The translations under genes and the position numbers were made by a program. Below the pieces are notes generated by a model. It saw only the letters and a program-made list of their open reading frames with translations, made no database searches and was not told the origin of the DNA. Shown here piece after piece: positions 15,468 through 22,940 of a stretch of DNA of 22,940 nt. Position 1 is the first letter of the stretch. Each line of letters starts with the position of its first letter. Source of the stretch: CAXBDP01 sp964598395 (lineage in GTDB: Bacteria; Bacteroidota; Bacteroidia; Cytophagales; Cyclobacteriaceae). Location: positions 1-22,940 of the forward strand of contig CAZRBW010000053.1 in the NCBI GenBank assembly GCA_964598395.1, in the 5' to 3' direction.

Positions 15468-18449
15468 ATGTCCTCATTCAAAAAGCTCAATAACCTTACA
15501 GGTTGGATAGTTTTTATCATTGCTACTTTAGTATATACTCTCACTATAGAGCCGACAGCTAGCTTTTGGGATCCAGGTGAATTCATAGCCGTCTCATACA
15601 AACTACAAGTGCCTCACCCACCTGGAGCACCTTTTTTCTTGCTAGTAAATAGGATGTTCTCAATGCTTGCTTTTGGCGATGTAGAACAAATCGCTTGGTG
15701 GATCAATTTCTCAAGTGCGATTTTTAGTGGCGCCACTATTCTATTTATGTTTTGGTCCATCACCATGCTTGGGCTAAAGCTTTGGAAAATAAAAGACACC
15801 TTCCAAAATGATGGACAGAAGTATGCCATTATTGGTGGAGGCTTAGTAGGTTCTTTGGCCTATGCATTTACTGATTCATTTTGGTTTTCAGCTGTTGAAG
15901 CAGAAGTTTATGCAATGTCATCGTTTTTTACTGCGTGGGTAATTTGGGCATTTCTGAAATGGGATAGAATTGAAGATGAAGAAACAGAGCAAAGATGGTT
16001 AATCCTTATTGCTTATATGATGGGTCTTTCGATAGGTGTCCATTTGCTCAACTTGGTTACTATTCCTGCTCTTGGTTTACTTTACTATTTCAAAAAATAC
16101 AACCCTACTGTAAAAGGTGGAATCATTGCGCTATTGGTAAGTGGTTTGATTCTTATCATTATTAATAATGGAGTTATAACTGGCTTCCCATCCATTGTCG
16201 GCTCAATGGAAGTGTTATTTGTAAACTCATTTGGGTTGCCATTTAGCTCTGGAATGATCACATTTATTATTGTGGCACTAGGATTACTAATCTATGGAAT
16301 AAGATGGAGCTATAAGAGTGGAAGGCCATTAATAAATACTGCCCTACTGTGTTTTGCATTTATTCTTATTGGCTATTCCTCATACACTATTGTGGTAATA
16401 AGGTCAGGCTATGACACCCCAATAGACGAAAATGACCCTGGTAGTGTAATGGGATTTATTTCCTACCTGAAAAGAGAGCAATACGGTGAACGTCCACTTT
16501 TGTATGGTCAGTATTTCACTGCTGATGTTATAGATCAGAAATTGGGAGCACCTGTCTATTACCGTGACGAAGGCTCTTATGAAATAGCTGATTATAGACT
16601 CAAAAACATTTACGATCCAGAGGAAAGCACCATCCTCCCGCGAGCATGGAGTACCAATCCACGGCATGCCGAGATCTACAGAAATATGCTAGGCCTACCA
16701 GAAGGTAGAACTCCGAGCTTTATGGATAATCTCAAGTTCATGTTTCAGCATCAAATGAACCACATGTATTGGCGTTATTTTATGTGGAACTTCTCTGGCA
16801 GATCGTCTGACATTCAAGATGCTGGTTGGCTTTCACCATTAGACTCAAATAAAAATTTACCAGAATTATTAGCTAACAATAAAGCACGCAACCAATACTT
16901 TATGATTCCACTAATCCTTGGAATTTTTGGGCTTTTATTCCAATACAAGGAGGATTTCAATAGCTTTTTATTTACCCTCATGCTGTTCCTAATGATGGGA
17001 ATTGTATTGATTCTCTACCTCAACTCCCCACCAGTGGAGCCTCGTGAACGGGACTATATATATGTGGGTTCATTTTATGCCTTTGCATTCTGGATTGGAT
17101 TGGGAGTGATGGCTATTTATCATTATGCAAGCAATGCCATCAAATCCAAAAAAATGGCTGCAATGCTTGTAACAGCGGTCTGCATGTCTGCCCCTATTGT
17201 CCTTATCGCCCAGAACTGGGATGACCACAACAGAAGCAACCGCTATTTCTCTGTCGATTCGGCCAAAAATATGCTGGCAGGTGTTGCACCAAATGGCATT
17301 TTGTTTACTGGGGGTGATAACGACACTTTCCCACTTTGGTATGCACAAGAAGTTGAAGGCTTCCGCACGGATGTGAGGGTGGTTGTTTTGAGCTATTTCA
17401 ATACCGATTGGTATATAGATCAAATGACTAGACAAGTGTATGAATCGGAGCCATTCCCATTCACATTGGAGAAGAAAAATTATAGAACTGGTACGAACGA
17501 TTATTTGCAGCTACTCGAAAGCTCCAATGAGAATATCAAAAGAGGAATTAATGTAAAAAGCTATGTAAACCTTATCAAAAGTGAAAGTCAGAATCTAAGA
17601 TTCCCTACACAATCGGGCAGAGAGCTTTATATCATTCCTTCCAAAAATTTCTATTTGGACATTGATACAACGGCAGTGAAAGCTTCTGGGATAATTCCTG
17701 AAAACTTGGAGCCATATATCACCTCTAGGATGGAATGGTCGCTCAACGGCAGCAGCATGGACAAAGCTAGCTTGATGATTCTTGACTTGATTGCAAATGG
17801 AAATTGGGAAAGGCCAATCTATTTCAACAACACATCACTTGCAACTATTAACTACAACCTGAAAGATTATGTAGTGCAAGAAGGCACAGTTTATAGATTG
17901 CTTCCAGTGAAAAAACCTGCTAGCTATCCACTTGACAACCTTATCGATACTGAAAAAATGTATGATATGGTAATGAATCAATTCAGCTTCAGAGGTTTGG
18001 ATGATCCAAACACCTACAATAGTCAAGATTACAGATTCTTTGTGCTGAACCACCGCTCTGCATTCAATGAACTTGCAAGTGCATTGTACCTACAAGATGA
18101 AGAAGAAAAGGCGAGAGATGTAATATTCAAATCGCTTTCTGCCATGCCTGATGAGGGTGTGCCTTACGATTTCTCAGGTTTACAAACTGTGGATATGTTG
18201 TTCAAGCTTAACGAAGTGGATAAAGCCATTGAAATGGCCGAAATACTTGCACGCAGAGCCGATGAAATGATGGCTTACATGATTGAACAAGATCGCGAAA
18301 TTGGGAATGAATTGCGAATTAATTTGGTGACCTTAATGAATTTACAAAGAGTAATGCGCAATTACGATCAAGAAGAGTTGGCGATCAAATATGATAATAT
18401 GCTTAACCGCCATTATGGAGCAACTGGCGTACAAAGAATATTGAGATAG
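15468..18449 (+). CDS. DUF2723 (TMEM260-like) membrane protein, putative glycosyltransferase
   Basis: A 993-residue protein with a multi-spanning membrane half (about residues 10-600; first helix LTGWIVFIIATLVYTLTI) and a soluble C-terminal half. Immediately after TM1 comes EPTASFWDPGEFIAVSYKL (Asp35, Glu38) and then HPPGAPFF, a DUF2723 signature. Its acidic residues occupy the place of the catalytic/metal motif of GT-C glycosyltransferases. Another conserved stretch is PVEPRERDYIYVGSFYAFAFW, and after the last helices GILFTGGDNDTFPLWYAQE begins the extracytoplasmic domain. The mammalian member TMEM260 is a protein O-mannosyltransferase. For Bacteroidota homologues a role in protein O-glycosylation is a reasonable but unproven inference. 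The C-terminal part (about 860-993) is helical and TPR-like. It is followed by a strong terminator. Confidence 0.9.
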   Translation: MSSFKKLNNLTGWIVFIIATLVYTLTIEPTASFWDPGEFIAVSYKLQVPHPPGAPFFLLVNRMFSMLAFGDVEQIAWWINFSSAIFSGATILFMFWSITMLGLKLWKIKDTFQNDGQKYAIIGGGLVGSLAYAFTDSFWFSAVEAEVYAMSSFFTAWVIWAFLKWDRIEDEETEQRWLILIAYMMGLSIGVHLLNLVTIPALGLLYYFKKYNPTVKGGIIALLVSGLILIIINNGVITGFPSIVGSMEVLFVNSFGLPFSSGMITFIIVALGLLIYGIRWSYKSGRPLINTALLCFAFILIGYSSYTIVVIRSGYDTPIDENDPGSVMGFISYLKREQYGERPLLYGQYFTADVIDQKLGAPVYYRDEGSYEIADYRLKNIYDPEESTILPRAWSTNPRHAEIYRNMLGLPEGRTPSFMDNLKFMFQHQMNHMYWRYFMWNFSGRSSDIQDAGWLSPLDSNKNLPELLANNKARNQYFMIPLILGIFGLLFQYKEDFNSFLFTLMLFLMMGIVLILYLNSPPVEPRERDYIYVGSFYAFAFWIGLGVMAIYHYASNAIKSKKMAAMLVTAVCMSAPIVLIAQNWDDHNRSNRYFSVDSAKNMLAGVAPNGILFTGGDNDTFPLWYAQEVEGFRTDVRVVVLSYFNTDWYIDQMTRQVYESEPFPFTLEKKNYRTGTNDYLQLLESSNENIKRGINVKSYVNLIKSESQNLRFPTQSGRELYIIPSKNFYLDIDTTAVKASGIIPENLEPYITSRMEWSLNGSSMDKASLMILDLIANGNWERPIYFNNTSLATINYNLKDYVVQEGTVYRLLPVKKPASYPLDNLIDTEKMYDMVMNQFSFRGLDDPNTYNSQDYRFFVLNHRSAFNELASALYLQDEEEKARDVIFKSLSAMPDEGVPYDFSGLQTVDMLFKLNEVDKAIEMAEILARRADEMMAYMIEQDREIGNELRINLVTLMNLQRVMRNYDQEELAIKYDNMLNRHYGATGVQRILR
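16634..16641 (-). repeat. GCGGGAGG octamer (7 of 10)
   Basis: Antisense to the DUF2723 gene; the coding strand reads ATC CTC CCG CGA (Ile-Leu-Pro-Arg). Confidence 0.75.
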
Positions 18450-18466
18450 AAATATTAAAACCATAT

Positions 18467-18505
18467 AAAAAAGAGGTAGCCAAATTTGACTACCTCTTTT
18501 TTTTT
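18467..18505. terminator. Strong bidirectional intrinsic terminator
   Basis: AAAAAAGAGGTAG (18467-18479) pairs perfectly with CTACCTCTTTTTT (18490-18502) around a 10-nt loop, followed by further T residues. It is 17 nt after the DUF2723 stop and can also act on minus-strand transcripts from the methyltransferase gene. Confidence 0.9.
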
Positions 18506-18570
18506 ATTCTCAAGTCCAATTTGTACGCTAATTATTTGCTCGGCAAGCTGCCAATTGCAGGCTTAAGTTA

Positions 18571-18602
18571 GCGGGGGGATAATCATCCCAACATCCTCCC
18601 GC
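18571..18602. repeat. GC-rich hairpin carrying a GCGGGAGG motif
   Basis: GCGGGGGGAT (18571-18580) pairs with ATCCTCCCGC (18593-18602), a 10-bp stem with a single G.U pair and a 12-nt loop. The 3' arm read on the minus strand begins with the octamer GCGGGAGG. The surrounding 18530-18640 is more GC-rich than anything nearby and non-coding, and lies between the terminator and the convergent methyltransferase stop. It could be part of that gene's 3' UTR, a small RNA or a repeat-type element. Confidence 0.5.
18595..18602 (-). repeat. GCGGGAGG octamer (8 of 10, intergenic)
   Basis: The only intergenic copy; it forms most of the 3' arm of the hairpin at 18571-18602. Confidence 0.75.
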
Positions 18603-18653
18603 CATTCCCAAAGTGGGCACAAGGAGTGGGCTGTAAGGTTGTTTAAGATTCCT

Positions 18654-19430
18654 TTATTTTTTGTGAAGGATATAGAATAAGTCTAAGCCTTGGTTTGGAT
18701 TATCTACTTCATAGTAATCTTCATGACGAATACTTGCCACCAAACTATCATTTTTGCCTTGAAGCTTATTTCTATTAAAGCGATTGAGCAATTCATACGG
18801 CACTCTCAAAACTGAAGCTGGCAATCTGTATTGCAACTTCAATATATCCCAACGCATTATTTTATTCACCGATTTCTTATTCTCCTCATAGTAGGTCATC
18901 ACTTTTTGATTTCCGGCAATTCCTTTGGTTTCCACTTCATCAAAAATGGATTCACAAAGGGCTTTTAGTTCAATAGGCGTATATTCACGCTCATGCCAAG
19001 GATTTCGAGAGAGCGTCCAATTGATATTGGGAGTAGAAATAATCGCTTTTCCACCAGGCTTCAAAACTCTGAAAATCTCCTTCAAAAAAGCCTCATCGTC
19101 CTTGATATGCTCAATCACTTGAAAACTCACCACCGTATCGAAACTATCGCTCATTGCGGCAGGTAATGGTGGAATATTGCCTTGAATAAATTCGATCTTA
19201 GGATACTTAGCACTCAGTTTGTCGATCACTTCTTGAATCTTATCCAGCGCTTTATAGCTCTTTGCCACAGGTGCAAGTAGCTCGACTCCTCTACCTTCTC
19301 CACAGCCCAATTCGAGCAAATCGCCCTTTACATAAGGCAATGCGGCATAGTAGGCCTTCAACAATCGCTGGTGGATAGGATTATCAGATACAATTTTGTC
19401 AGAAGCAATTTCGGTGGTGTATGTACTCAT
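18654..19430 (-). CDS. Class I SAM-dependent methyltransferase (Methyltransf_11 type)
   Basis: A 258-residue soluble methyltransferase. Motif I is LLELGCGEGRGVELL (about residues 38-52). The second strand carries the acidic residue region ALDKIQEV, and FDTVVSFQVIEHIKDD plus FRVLKPGGKAIISTPN form motifs II-III and post-motif regions of the UbiE/Methyltransf_11 family. The N-terminal HQRLLKAYYAALPYVKG helix resembles a substrate lid. The substrate is unknown; similar proteins act on small molecules, quinones or glycans. It is monocistronic, convergent with the DUF2723 gene, with an exact -7 promoter element just upstream. Confidence 0.9.
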   Translation of the reverse strand: MSTYTTEIASDKIVSDNPIHQRLLKAYYAALPYVKGDLLELGCGEGRGVELLAPVAKSYKALDKIQEVIDKLSAKYPKIEFIQGNIPPLPAAMSDSFDTVVSFQVIEHIKDDEAFLKEIFRVLKPGGKAIISTPNINWTLSRNPWHEREYTPIELKALCESIFDEVETKGIAGNQKVMTYYEENKKSVNKIMRWDILKLQYRLPASVLRVPYELLNRFNRNKLQGKNDSLVASIRHEDYYEVDNPNQGLDLFYILHKK

Positions 19431-19446
19431 ATCAAAAATCTTTGCA

Positions 19447-19454
19447 CAAAATTA
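19447..19454 (-). promoter_or_regulatory. -7 promoter element of the methyltransferase gene
   Basis: On the minus strand TAATTTTG matches TAnnTTTG exactly and is followed by GTGCAAAG, ending 16 nt before the ATG codon. Transcription would start about 10 nt before the ATG. A TTG occurs 13 nt upstream, shorter than the usual -33 spacing. Confidence 0.45.
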
Positions 19455-19627
19455 AAGGAATATTCGGCAAGGGAATAGAATAAATAAGAAAAGGCAAAAC
19501 GTATATCCCGAAAAGCCGTTTATTTTGTACATTCAATCTAAATTGCGCTTGCGGCAATCCATTGATTTCATTAGTATTGAATTCAGTCGAGCCCTTCGCC
19601 GTGCTTCTGTATAAGACCTATGATTAT

Positions 19628-20863
19628 ATGAAAAATTCGCTGCTATTTATTTGTACTTTATCCTTCCTTGTCATGGGCAATCAATTTGCCTCGTCGGCTC
19701 AAACTCCCATCGTCGAAATAGATTTCGCTCATATTTATCAGCCAAATGCGCCTTATAATTTAGACAGCGAGCTCGCAACCAATGAAGAAGATTACAAACT
19801 TTTCCTCAGATTCAACATTAACGCCCAAGGTCAATTATTAAGCAATTTTCAAATATTCTATGGCTTTAAGGACTCCTACACAAGCACAGAAATACCTGAA
19901 TATAAGCAAATTAATTTCGAAGATGCTAAAATCACTGGTGAGAGAAACACGCATTATTTGAGCATCGATTTCAAAAACCCTGAGAAAAAATCAATCTTAA
20001 TGCTACGTGTTATCCAGACACAAGGACAGCGGGAATTTTTTCATGTGATCAAGCTTCGTAATAATGAAGGGTCGCTATACACATCGATATTGCCTTTCGA
20101 AAAAGATAGAGAAATTCCTCTTTTCAGAAATTATGTAAATGGAGAAGAAGAATTTAGAATTAGGCATTTATTTGGCTCTAAAGAAGACATCTCCTTTATC
20201 TATTATCCAGAAACCTTTTTAGCAGCAGAGCCACCTTTGGTGATTCAGTCCACTAGAGAATCCCCCGAACTCAACGCTGATTCCACCTTTGTGAAGCGGG
20301 AGGGTGAAGCACTTTCACTAGCTGGCGAAGGCTTTTATTTCATTCAAACCGATGCCGACAGCAATGAAGGAATTAGCCTTGTCCTTACAGATAGATTTTT
20401 TCCAAGAGCCGCCCTCATCGATGATGTAATTGAGCCATTTGTGTATCTAAGTAGTTCTGCAGAGTTTGAGCAATTGACCACTGCCGAAAACTCTAAAAAT
20501 GCGCTAGATGAACATTTAGTAAAAATTAGCCGCTCCCAGGATCGATCTAAAACCATCGTAAGGGATTATTTCAGAAATGTAGCAAGAGCAAACGAACTAT
20601 TTACAACTTACAAATACGGCTGGAAAACGGACAAAGGGCTAATCTACACCATTTATGGCAATCCTAATGAAGTAATGCTAATTGATAATTCTGAGGAGTG
20701 GATTTACCTGAACCGTGCAGGAATTCCAAGATTGCGTTTTACCTTTACGCGCATCGAAAACATCTTTTCTCCAAAACAATACGTATTGCTACGCGATCGC
20801 AATTATGCCGAATTTTGGTTCCGCACCGTAGATTCTTGGAGAACAGGCAGACAAGGACAATGA
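19628..20863 (+). CDS. GWxTD domain-containing secreted protein
   Basis: A 411-residue protein. The ATG at 19628 is preferred over the in-frame ATG at 19562 because it places a normal Sec signal peptide at the N-terminus (MKNSLLFICTLSFLVM..., cleavage near ASSAQ). The longer version puts 22 atypical residues before it. The C-terminal ~100 residues form the GWxTD domain: YFRNVARANELF, then GWKTDKGLIYTIYGNP (331-346) and EEWIYLN. This domain is described in Bacteroidota and some Acidobacteria and is of unknown function. The central part is beta-rich. The stop codon TGA overlaps the start of rlmB as ATGA, implying translational coupling, an unexpected partnership between an envelope protein and an rRNA methylase. 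Confidence 0.88.
   Translation: MKNSLLFICTLSFLVMGNQFASSAQTPIVEIDFAHIYQPNAPYNLDSELATNEEDYKLFLRFNINAQGQLLSNFQIFYGFKDSYTSTEIPEYKQINFEDAKITGERNTHYLSIDFKNPEKKSILMLRVIQTQGQREFFHVIKLRNNEGSLYTSILPFEKDREIPLFRNYVNGEEEFRIRHLFGSKEDISFIYYPETFLAAEPPLVIQSTRESPELNADSTFVKREGEALSLAGEGFYFIQTDADSNEGISLVLTDRFFPRAALIDDVIEPFVYLSSSAEFEQLTTAENSKNALDEHLVKISRSQDRSKTIVRDYFRNVARANELFTTYKYGWKTDKGLIYTIYGNPNEVMLIDNSEEWIYLNRAGIPRLRFTFTRIENIFSPKQYVLLRDRNYAEFWFRTVDSWRTGRQGQ
20296..20303 (+). repeat. GCGGGAGG octamer (9 of 10)
   Basis: In the GWxTD gene, read AAG CGG GAG GGT (Lys-Arg-Glu-Gly). Confidence 0.75.
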
Positions 20864-21621
20864 GAGAAAACAACCATTCAGACCGCAGCGAAATGATTTT
20901 TGGTACGCGAGCGGTAATAGAAGCAATAGTAGCTGGCAAGGAAATCGAACGCATTTTACTTCAGCGTGACTTAAGAAACGAGCTGATTCAAGAACTTCTT
21001 CAAGTAAGCTCCCAGCACAATGTGCCAGTGACCAAAGTGCCCACAGAAAAGCTCAATAGCATCACTCGCAAAAATCACCAAGGCGTTATTTGCTTTATCT
21101 CACCTATCCAATACGCAAGTTTGGATGGTATAATCGATGCGTGTTTCTCCACAGGAAAATTACCTTTTCTGCTCCTACTAGATCGCATCACGGATGTCCG
21201 TAATTTTGGCGCAATATGTAGAACGGCACTTAGTGCAGGAATCGACGCAGTGGTAATACCCGAAAAAGGTGCCGCACAGATTAATGCCGATGCAGTGAAA
21301 ACCTCCGCAGGCGCATTACATTATTTGCCAATTTGCCGAGTGCCTAGTCTCCACAAGACTGTGCAATATCTACAGGAAAGCGGCGTAAAAGTGGTTGCTT
21401 GTACAGAAAAGGCTTCTGATTTAGTTTACAATGTAGATTTATCAGGCCCTTTGGCAATGATAATGGGTTCAGAGGAAGATGGAATATCCAATGATCTGAT
21501 CAGAAAAGCGGATGATTTGGCAAGGCTACCTATGTTTGGGCCAGTAGCCTCTCTCAATGTGTCAGCGGCAACCTCCGCTATCCTTTTCGAGGCTGTAAGA
21601 CAGCGGGAGGAATTGGTTTAG
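20860..21621 (+). CDS. rlmB: 23S rRNA (guanosine-2'-O-)-methyltransferase RlmB (TrmH/SpoU family)
   Basis: A 253-residue SPOUT methyltransferase. The N-terminal substrate-binding domain (IFGTRAVIEAI ... NHQGVICFISP, residues about 12-85) is followed by the trefoil-knot catalytic domain. Its motifs are LLDRITDVRNFGAICRTA (motif 1), then IMGSEEDGIS (motif 2) and LPMFGPVASLNVSAATS (motif 3). By homology it 2'-O-methylates G2251 of 23S rRNA in the P-loop of the peptidyl-transferase centre. Assignment to RlmB rather than another TrmH paralogue rests on length and motifs. ATG 20860 is chosen because it yields the standard N-terminus and overlaps the preceding stop as ATGA; the same frame extends upstream to 20698 but that stretch lies inside the GWxTD gene. 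The stop TAG is directly followed by the convergent manC stop. Confidence 0.9.
   Translation: MRENNHSDRSEMIFGTRAVIEAIVAGKEIERILLQRDLRNELIQELLQVSSQHNVPVTKVPTEKLNSITRKNHQGVICFISPIQYASLDGIIDACFSTGKLPFLLLLDRITDVRNFGAICRTALSAGIDAVVIPEKGAAQINADAVKTSAGALHYLPICRVPSLHKTVQYLQESGVKVVACTEKASDLVYNVDLSGPLAMIMGSEEDGISNDLIRKADDLARLPMFGPVASLNVSAATSAILFEAVRQREELV
21603..21610 (+). repeat. GCGGGAGG octamer (10 of 10)
   Basis: In the last codons of rlmB, read CAG CGG GAG GAA (Gln-Arg-Glu-Glu), 9 nt before its stop codon. Confidence 0.75.
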
Positions 21622-22701
21622 CTAGATATATTCATCGCCTTTTTTAGCTTTCACATCTTTCACAAACTCACGGAATTGCTTTTCATCATCCTTTTTGCAG
21701 ATGAGAATTACATTGTCGTTTTCTGTAACCAAGTAGCCGTCGAGGCCTTGTACTACAATTAGTTTTTCATTAGAAGAGCTTCTGATGATTGAATTTTTGG
21801 TGTCATAAGCCATTACATTTCCTTCGAGTACATTAGCCTTTTTATCCTTTTCTTTGATATCGTGCAATGAAGCCCAAGAGCCTAAATCGGACCAACCGAA
21901 ATCACCCAAAATCATATAGACGTTTTCTGCCTTTTCCATGATGGCATAATCTATCGAAATACTTTTACACTGTGCATATGCAGCGAAAACAAAATCTTTC
22001 TCGTCATCTTTATAATAGTGGGAAAGTCCCTCAGCAAAAATCTCATCCAACTCTGGTTGATAGGCTTTGAAAGCCTTTTTAATGGCTGAAATTTTCCAGA
22101 TAAATAATCCAGCATTCCATACAAAATCACCACTTTCGATAAATTTGACTGCAAGATCATATTCAGGCTTTTCGGTAAAGGTTTTCACCTTTTTGATTTC
22201 CTCAGCATCATCATGGATATATTGAATATAGCCGTAGCCAGTTTCAGGTCTATGTGGCTTAATGCCAAGTGTAATCAACTTTTCTCCTGATTCCGCACCA
22301 ATTACCGCTTTTTCGATTACCTCCACAAATTCAGTTTCCTTGAAAATAGCATGATCTGATGGCGCTACAATTATGGTAGCGTCAGGATTTCGAACTCCTA
22401 TTTTATAACAAGCATAAGCTATGCAAGGCGCAGTATTTCTTTTGGTAGGTTCTAGTAAAATTTGCGCATCTTCCATTTGTGGAATCTGCTCTTTTACTAG
22501 GCCATAGTAGTCCTCATTGGTAACGATGTAGATATTTTCGGGCAGGCAAATTTTCTGAAATCGCTCCACTGTCATTTGGATTAGGCTTTTGCCTGTTCCT
22601 AGCACATCAAGAAATTGCTTTGGATGATTATTGCGACTATATGGCCAAAAGCGGCTTCCAACACCACCTGCCATTATTACTACGTAGGTATTCTTATTCA
22701 T
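21622..22701 (-). CDS. manC: Mannose-1-phosphate guanylyltransferase
   Basis: A 359-residue nucleotidyltransferase forming GDP-mannose from mannose-1-phosphate and GTP. The N-terminal signature MAGGVGSRFWPYSRNNHPKQ (residues 10-29) is the GMP pyrophosphorylase loop, followed by TNEDYYGLV, LLEPTKRNTAPCI, IVAPSDH, ETGYGYIQY, TFTEKP, FVWNAGLFIW and FGWSDLGSW. The protein stops at about the length of the short ManC form, without the C-terminal phosphomannose isomerase domain of bifunctional enzymes. The product feeds envelope polysaccharide, LPS and protein mannosylation. It is convergent with rlmB with no spacer and is probably monocistronic. Confidence 0.92.
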   Translation of the reverse strand: MNKNTYVVIMAGGVGSRFWPYSRNNHPKQFLDVLGTGKSLIQMTVERFQKICLPENIYIVTNEDYYGLVKEQIPQMEDAQILLEPTKRNTAPCIAYACYKIGVRNPDATIIVAPSDHAIFKETEFVEVIEKAVIGAESGEKLITLGIKPHRPETGYGYIQYIHDDAEEIKKVKTFTEKPEYDLAVKFIESGDFVWNAGLFIWKISAIKKAFKAYQPELDEIFAEGLSHYYKDDEKDFVFAAYAQCKSISIDYAIMEKAENVYMILGDFGWSDLGSWASLHDIKEKDKKANVLEGNVMAYDTKNSIIRSSSNEKLIVVQGLDGYLVTENDNVILICKKDDEKQFREFVKDVKAKKGDEYI

Positions 22702-22940
22702 TATATCCGCCTTAATTGCGTGGCCGAATATAAGAATTTTTAATTTTTGCTAGCCGTATTTCTCGAAATTGACAGCTGAAATAACAATCTGTTAAAATTG
22801 AAAGAATGAATCCTCAAGCTAATTTTCGAATAATTTCCAATAATGGAATCACAAGTTTGCTGAATGTTATTTAGTTTCACTCCATAGAGGTGCCTAAATA
22901 TTAAGAATTTGTGCAAATCAGATTGAAAACATATTCCTTC
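22702..22940. other. Non-coding region upstream of manC to the window end
   Basis: 239 bp of AT-rich sequence with no convincing ORF, RNA gene or hairpin. It holds the manC promoter candidate at its left end. Confidence 0.5.
22725..22732 (-). promoter_or_regulatory. Candidate -7 element for manC
   Basis: Minus-strand TATATTCG is one base from TAnnTTTG and ends 23 nt before the ATG codon, the same TTCG variant seen upstream of the DUF2723 gene. A -33 element is not evident. Confidence 0.25.

Noticed and set aside
19562..19627. Longer N-terminus for the GWxTD protein from ATG 19562
   Set aside because: It adds 22 residues ahead of a typical signal peptide; the ATG at 19628 gives a standard Sec leader.
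20698..20859. 54-residue upstream extension of RlmB
   Set aside because: It lies entirely within the GWxTD gene in another frame; the internal ATG gives the family-typical N-terminus.
1..22940. Defence island, toxin-antitoxin, prophage or CRISPR
   Set aside because: No nuclease, integrase, methylase-restriction pair, direct-repeat array or toxin-like gene pair is visible; all genes belong to ordinary chromosomal families.

Overview
The window reads as chromosomal DNA of a Bacteroidota bacterium, most likely a Cytophagales-type marine or soil gliding lineage. The support is a type IX secretion (T9SS) C-terminal sorting domain, a GWxTD-domain protein, a TIGR03643/DUF2805 small protein, a DUF2723 (TMEM260-like) membrane protein, lipoproteins with classical lipoboxes, AT-rich base composition and two exact TAnnTTTG -7 promoter elements. 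No phage, transposon, integron, CRISPR array or rRNA is visible. The genes look like ordinary vertically inherited housekeeping and envelope genes.

Layout. 1-1210: 3' end of a large T9SS-secreted Ig-like protein and a small lipoprotein, closed by a strong terminator. 1229-3364: a divergent pair, an M19 membrane dipeptidase (-) and a secreted PI-PLC/GDPD-like phosphodiesterase (+). 3391-3474: tRNA-Leu(GAG) on the minus strand. 3702-8544: a two-gene minus-strand unit in which a 1373-residue multi-PAS/GAF hybrid histidine kinase overlaps the start of a FabG-like short-chain dehydrogenase. 8631-12381: a 1052-residue Asp-box (BNR/sortilin-like) secreted protein and a small lipoprotein, both minus. 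12777-15008: a SulP anion transporter and a beta-carbonic anhydrase, a plausible bicarbonate uptake/interconversion pair with its own terminator. 15099-18449: the TIGR03643 protein and the DUF2723 protein. 18654-19430: a SAM methyltransferase (-). 19628-21621: GWxTD protein and RlmB, overlapping by ATGA. 21622-22701: mannose-1-phosphate guanylyltransferase (-), whose stop codon directly abuts that of rlmB.

The most unusual signal is not a gene. The octamer GCGGGAGG occurs ten times perfectly in this AT-rich window (five per strand). It lies in every reading-frame phase of genes and once in an intergenic hairpin. A rough composition estimate predicts about 0.1 copies. Of the twelve GCGGG pentamers I find, ten continue with AGG. 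This pattern fits a genome-wide DNA architecture motif, such as a Chi-like recombination site, an FtsK-type polar sequence or an uptake sequence, that I do not recognise for this phylum.

Functionally, the window mixes sensing (hybrid kinase), envelope and secreted proteins (T9SS protein, dipeptidase, phosphodiesterase, Asp-box protein, lipoproteins), inorganic carbon handling, and possible protein or envelope mannosylation (GDP-mannose synthesis plus a TMEM260-family glycosyltransferase candidate). The rest is ordinary cell maintenance (tRNA, rRNA methylation).
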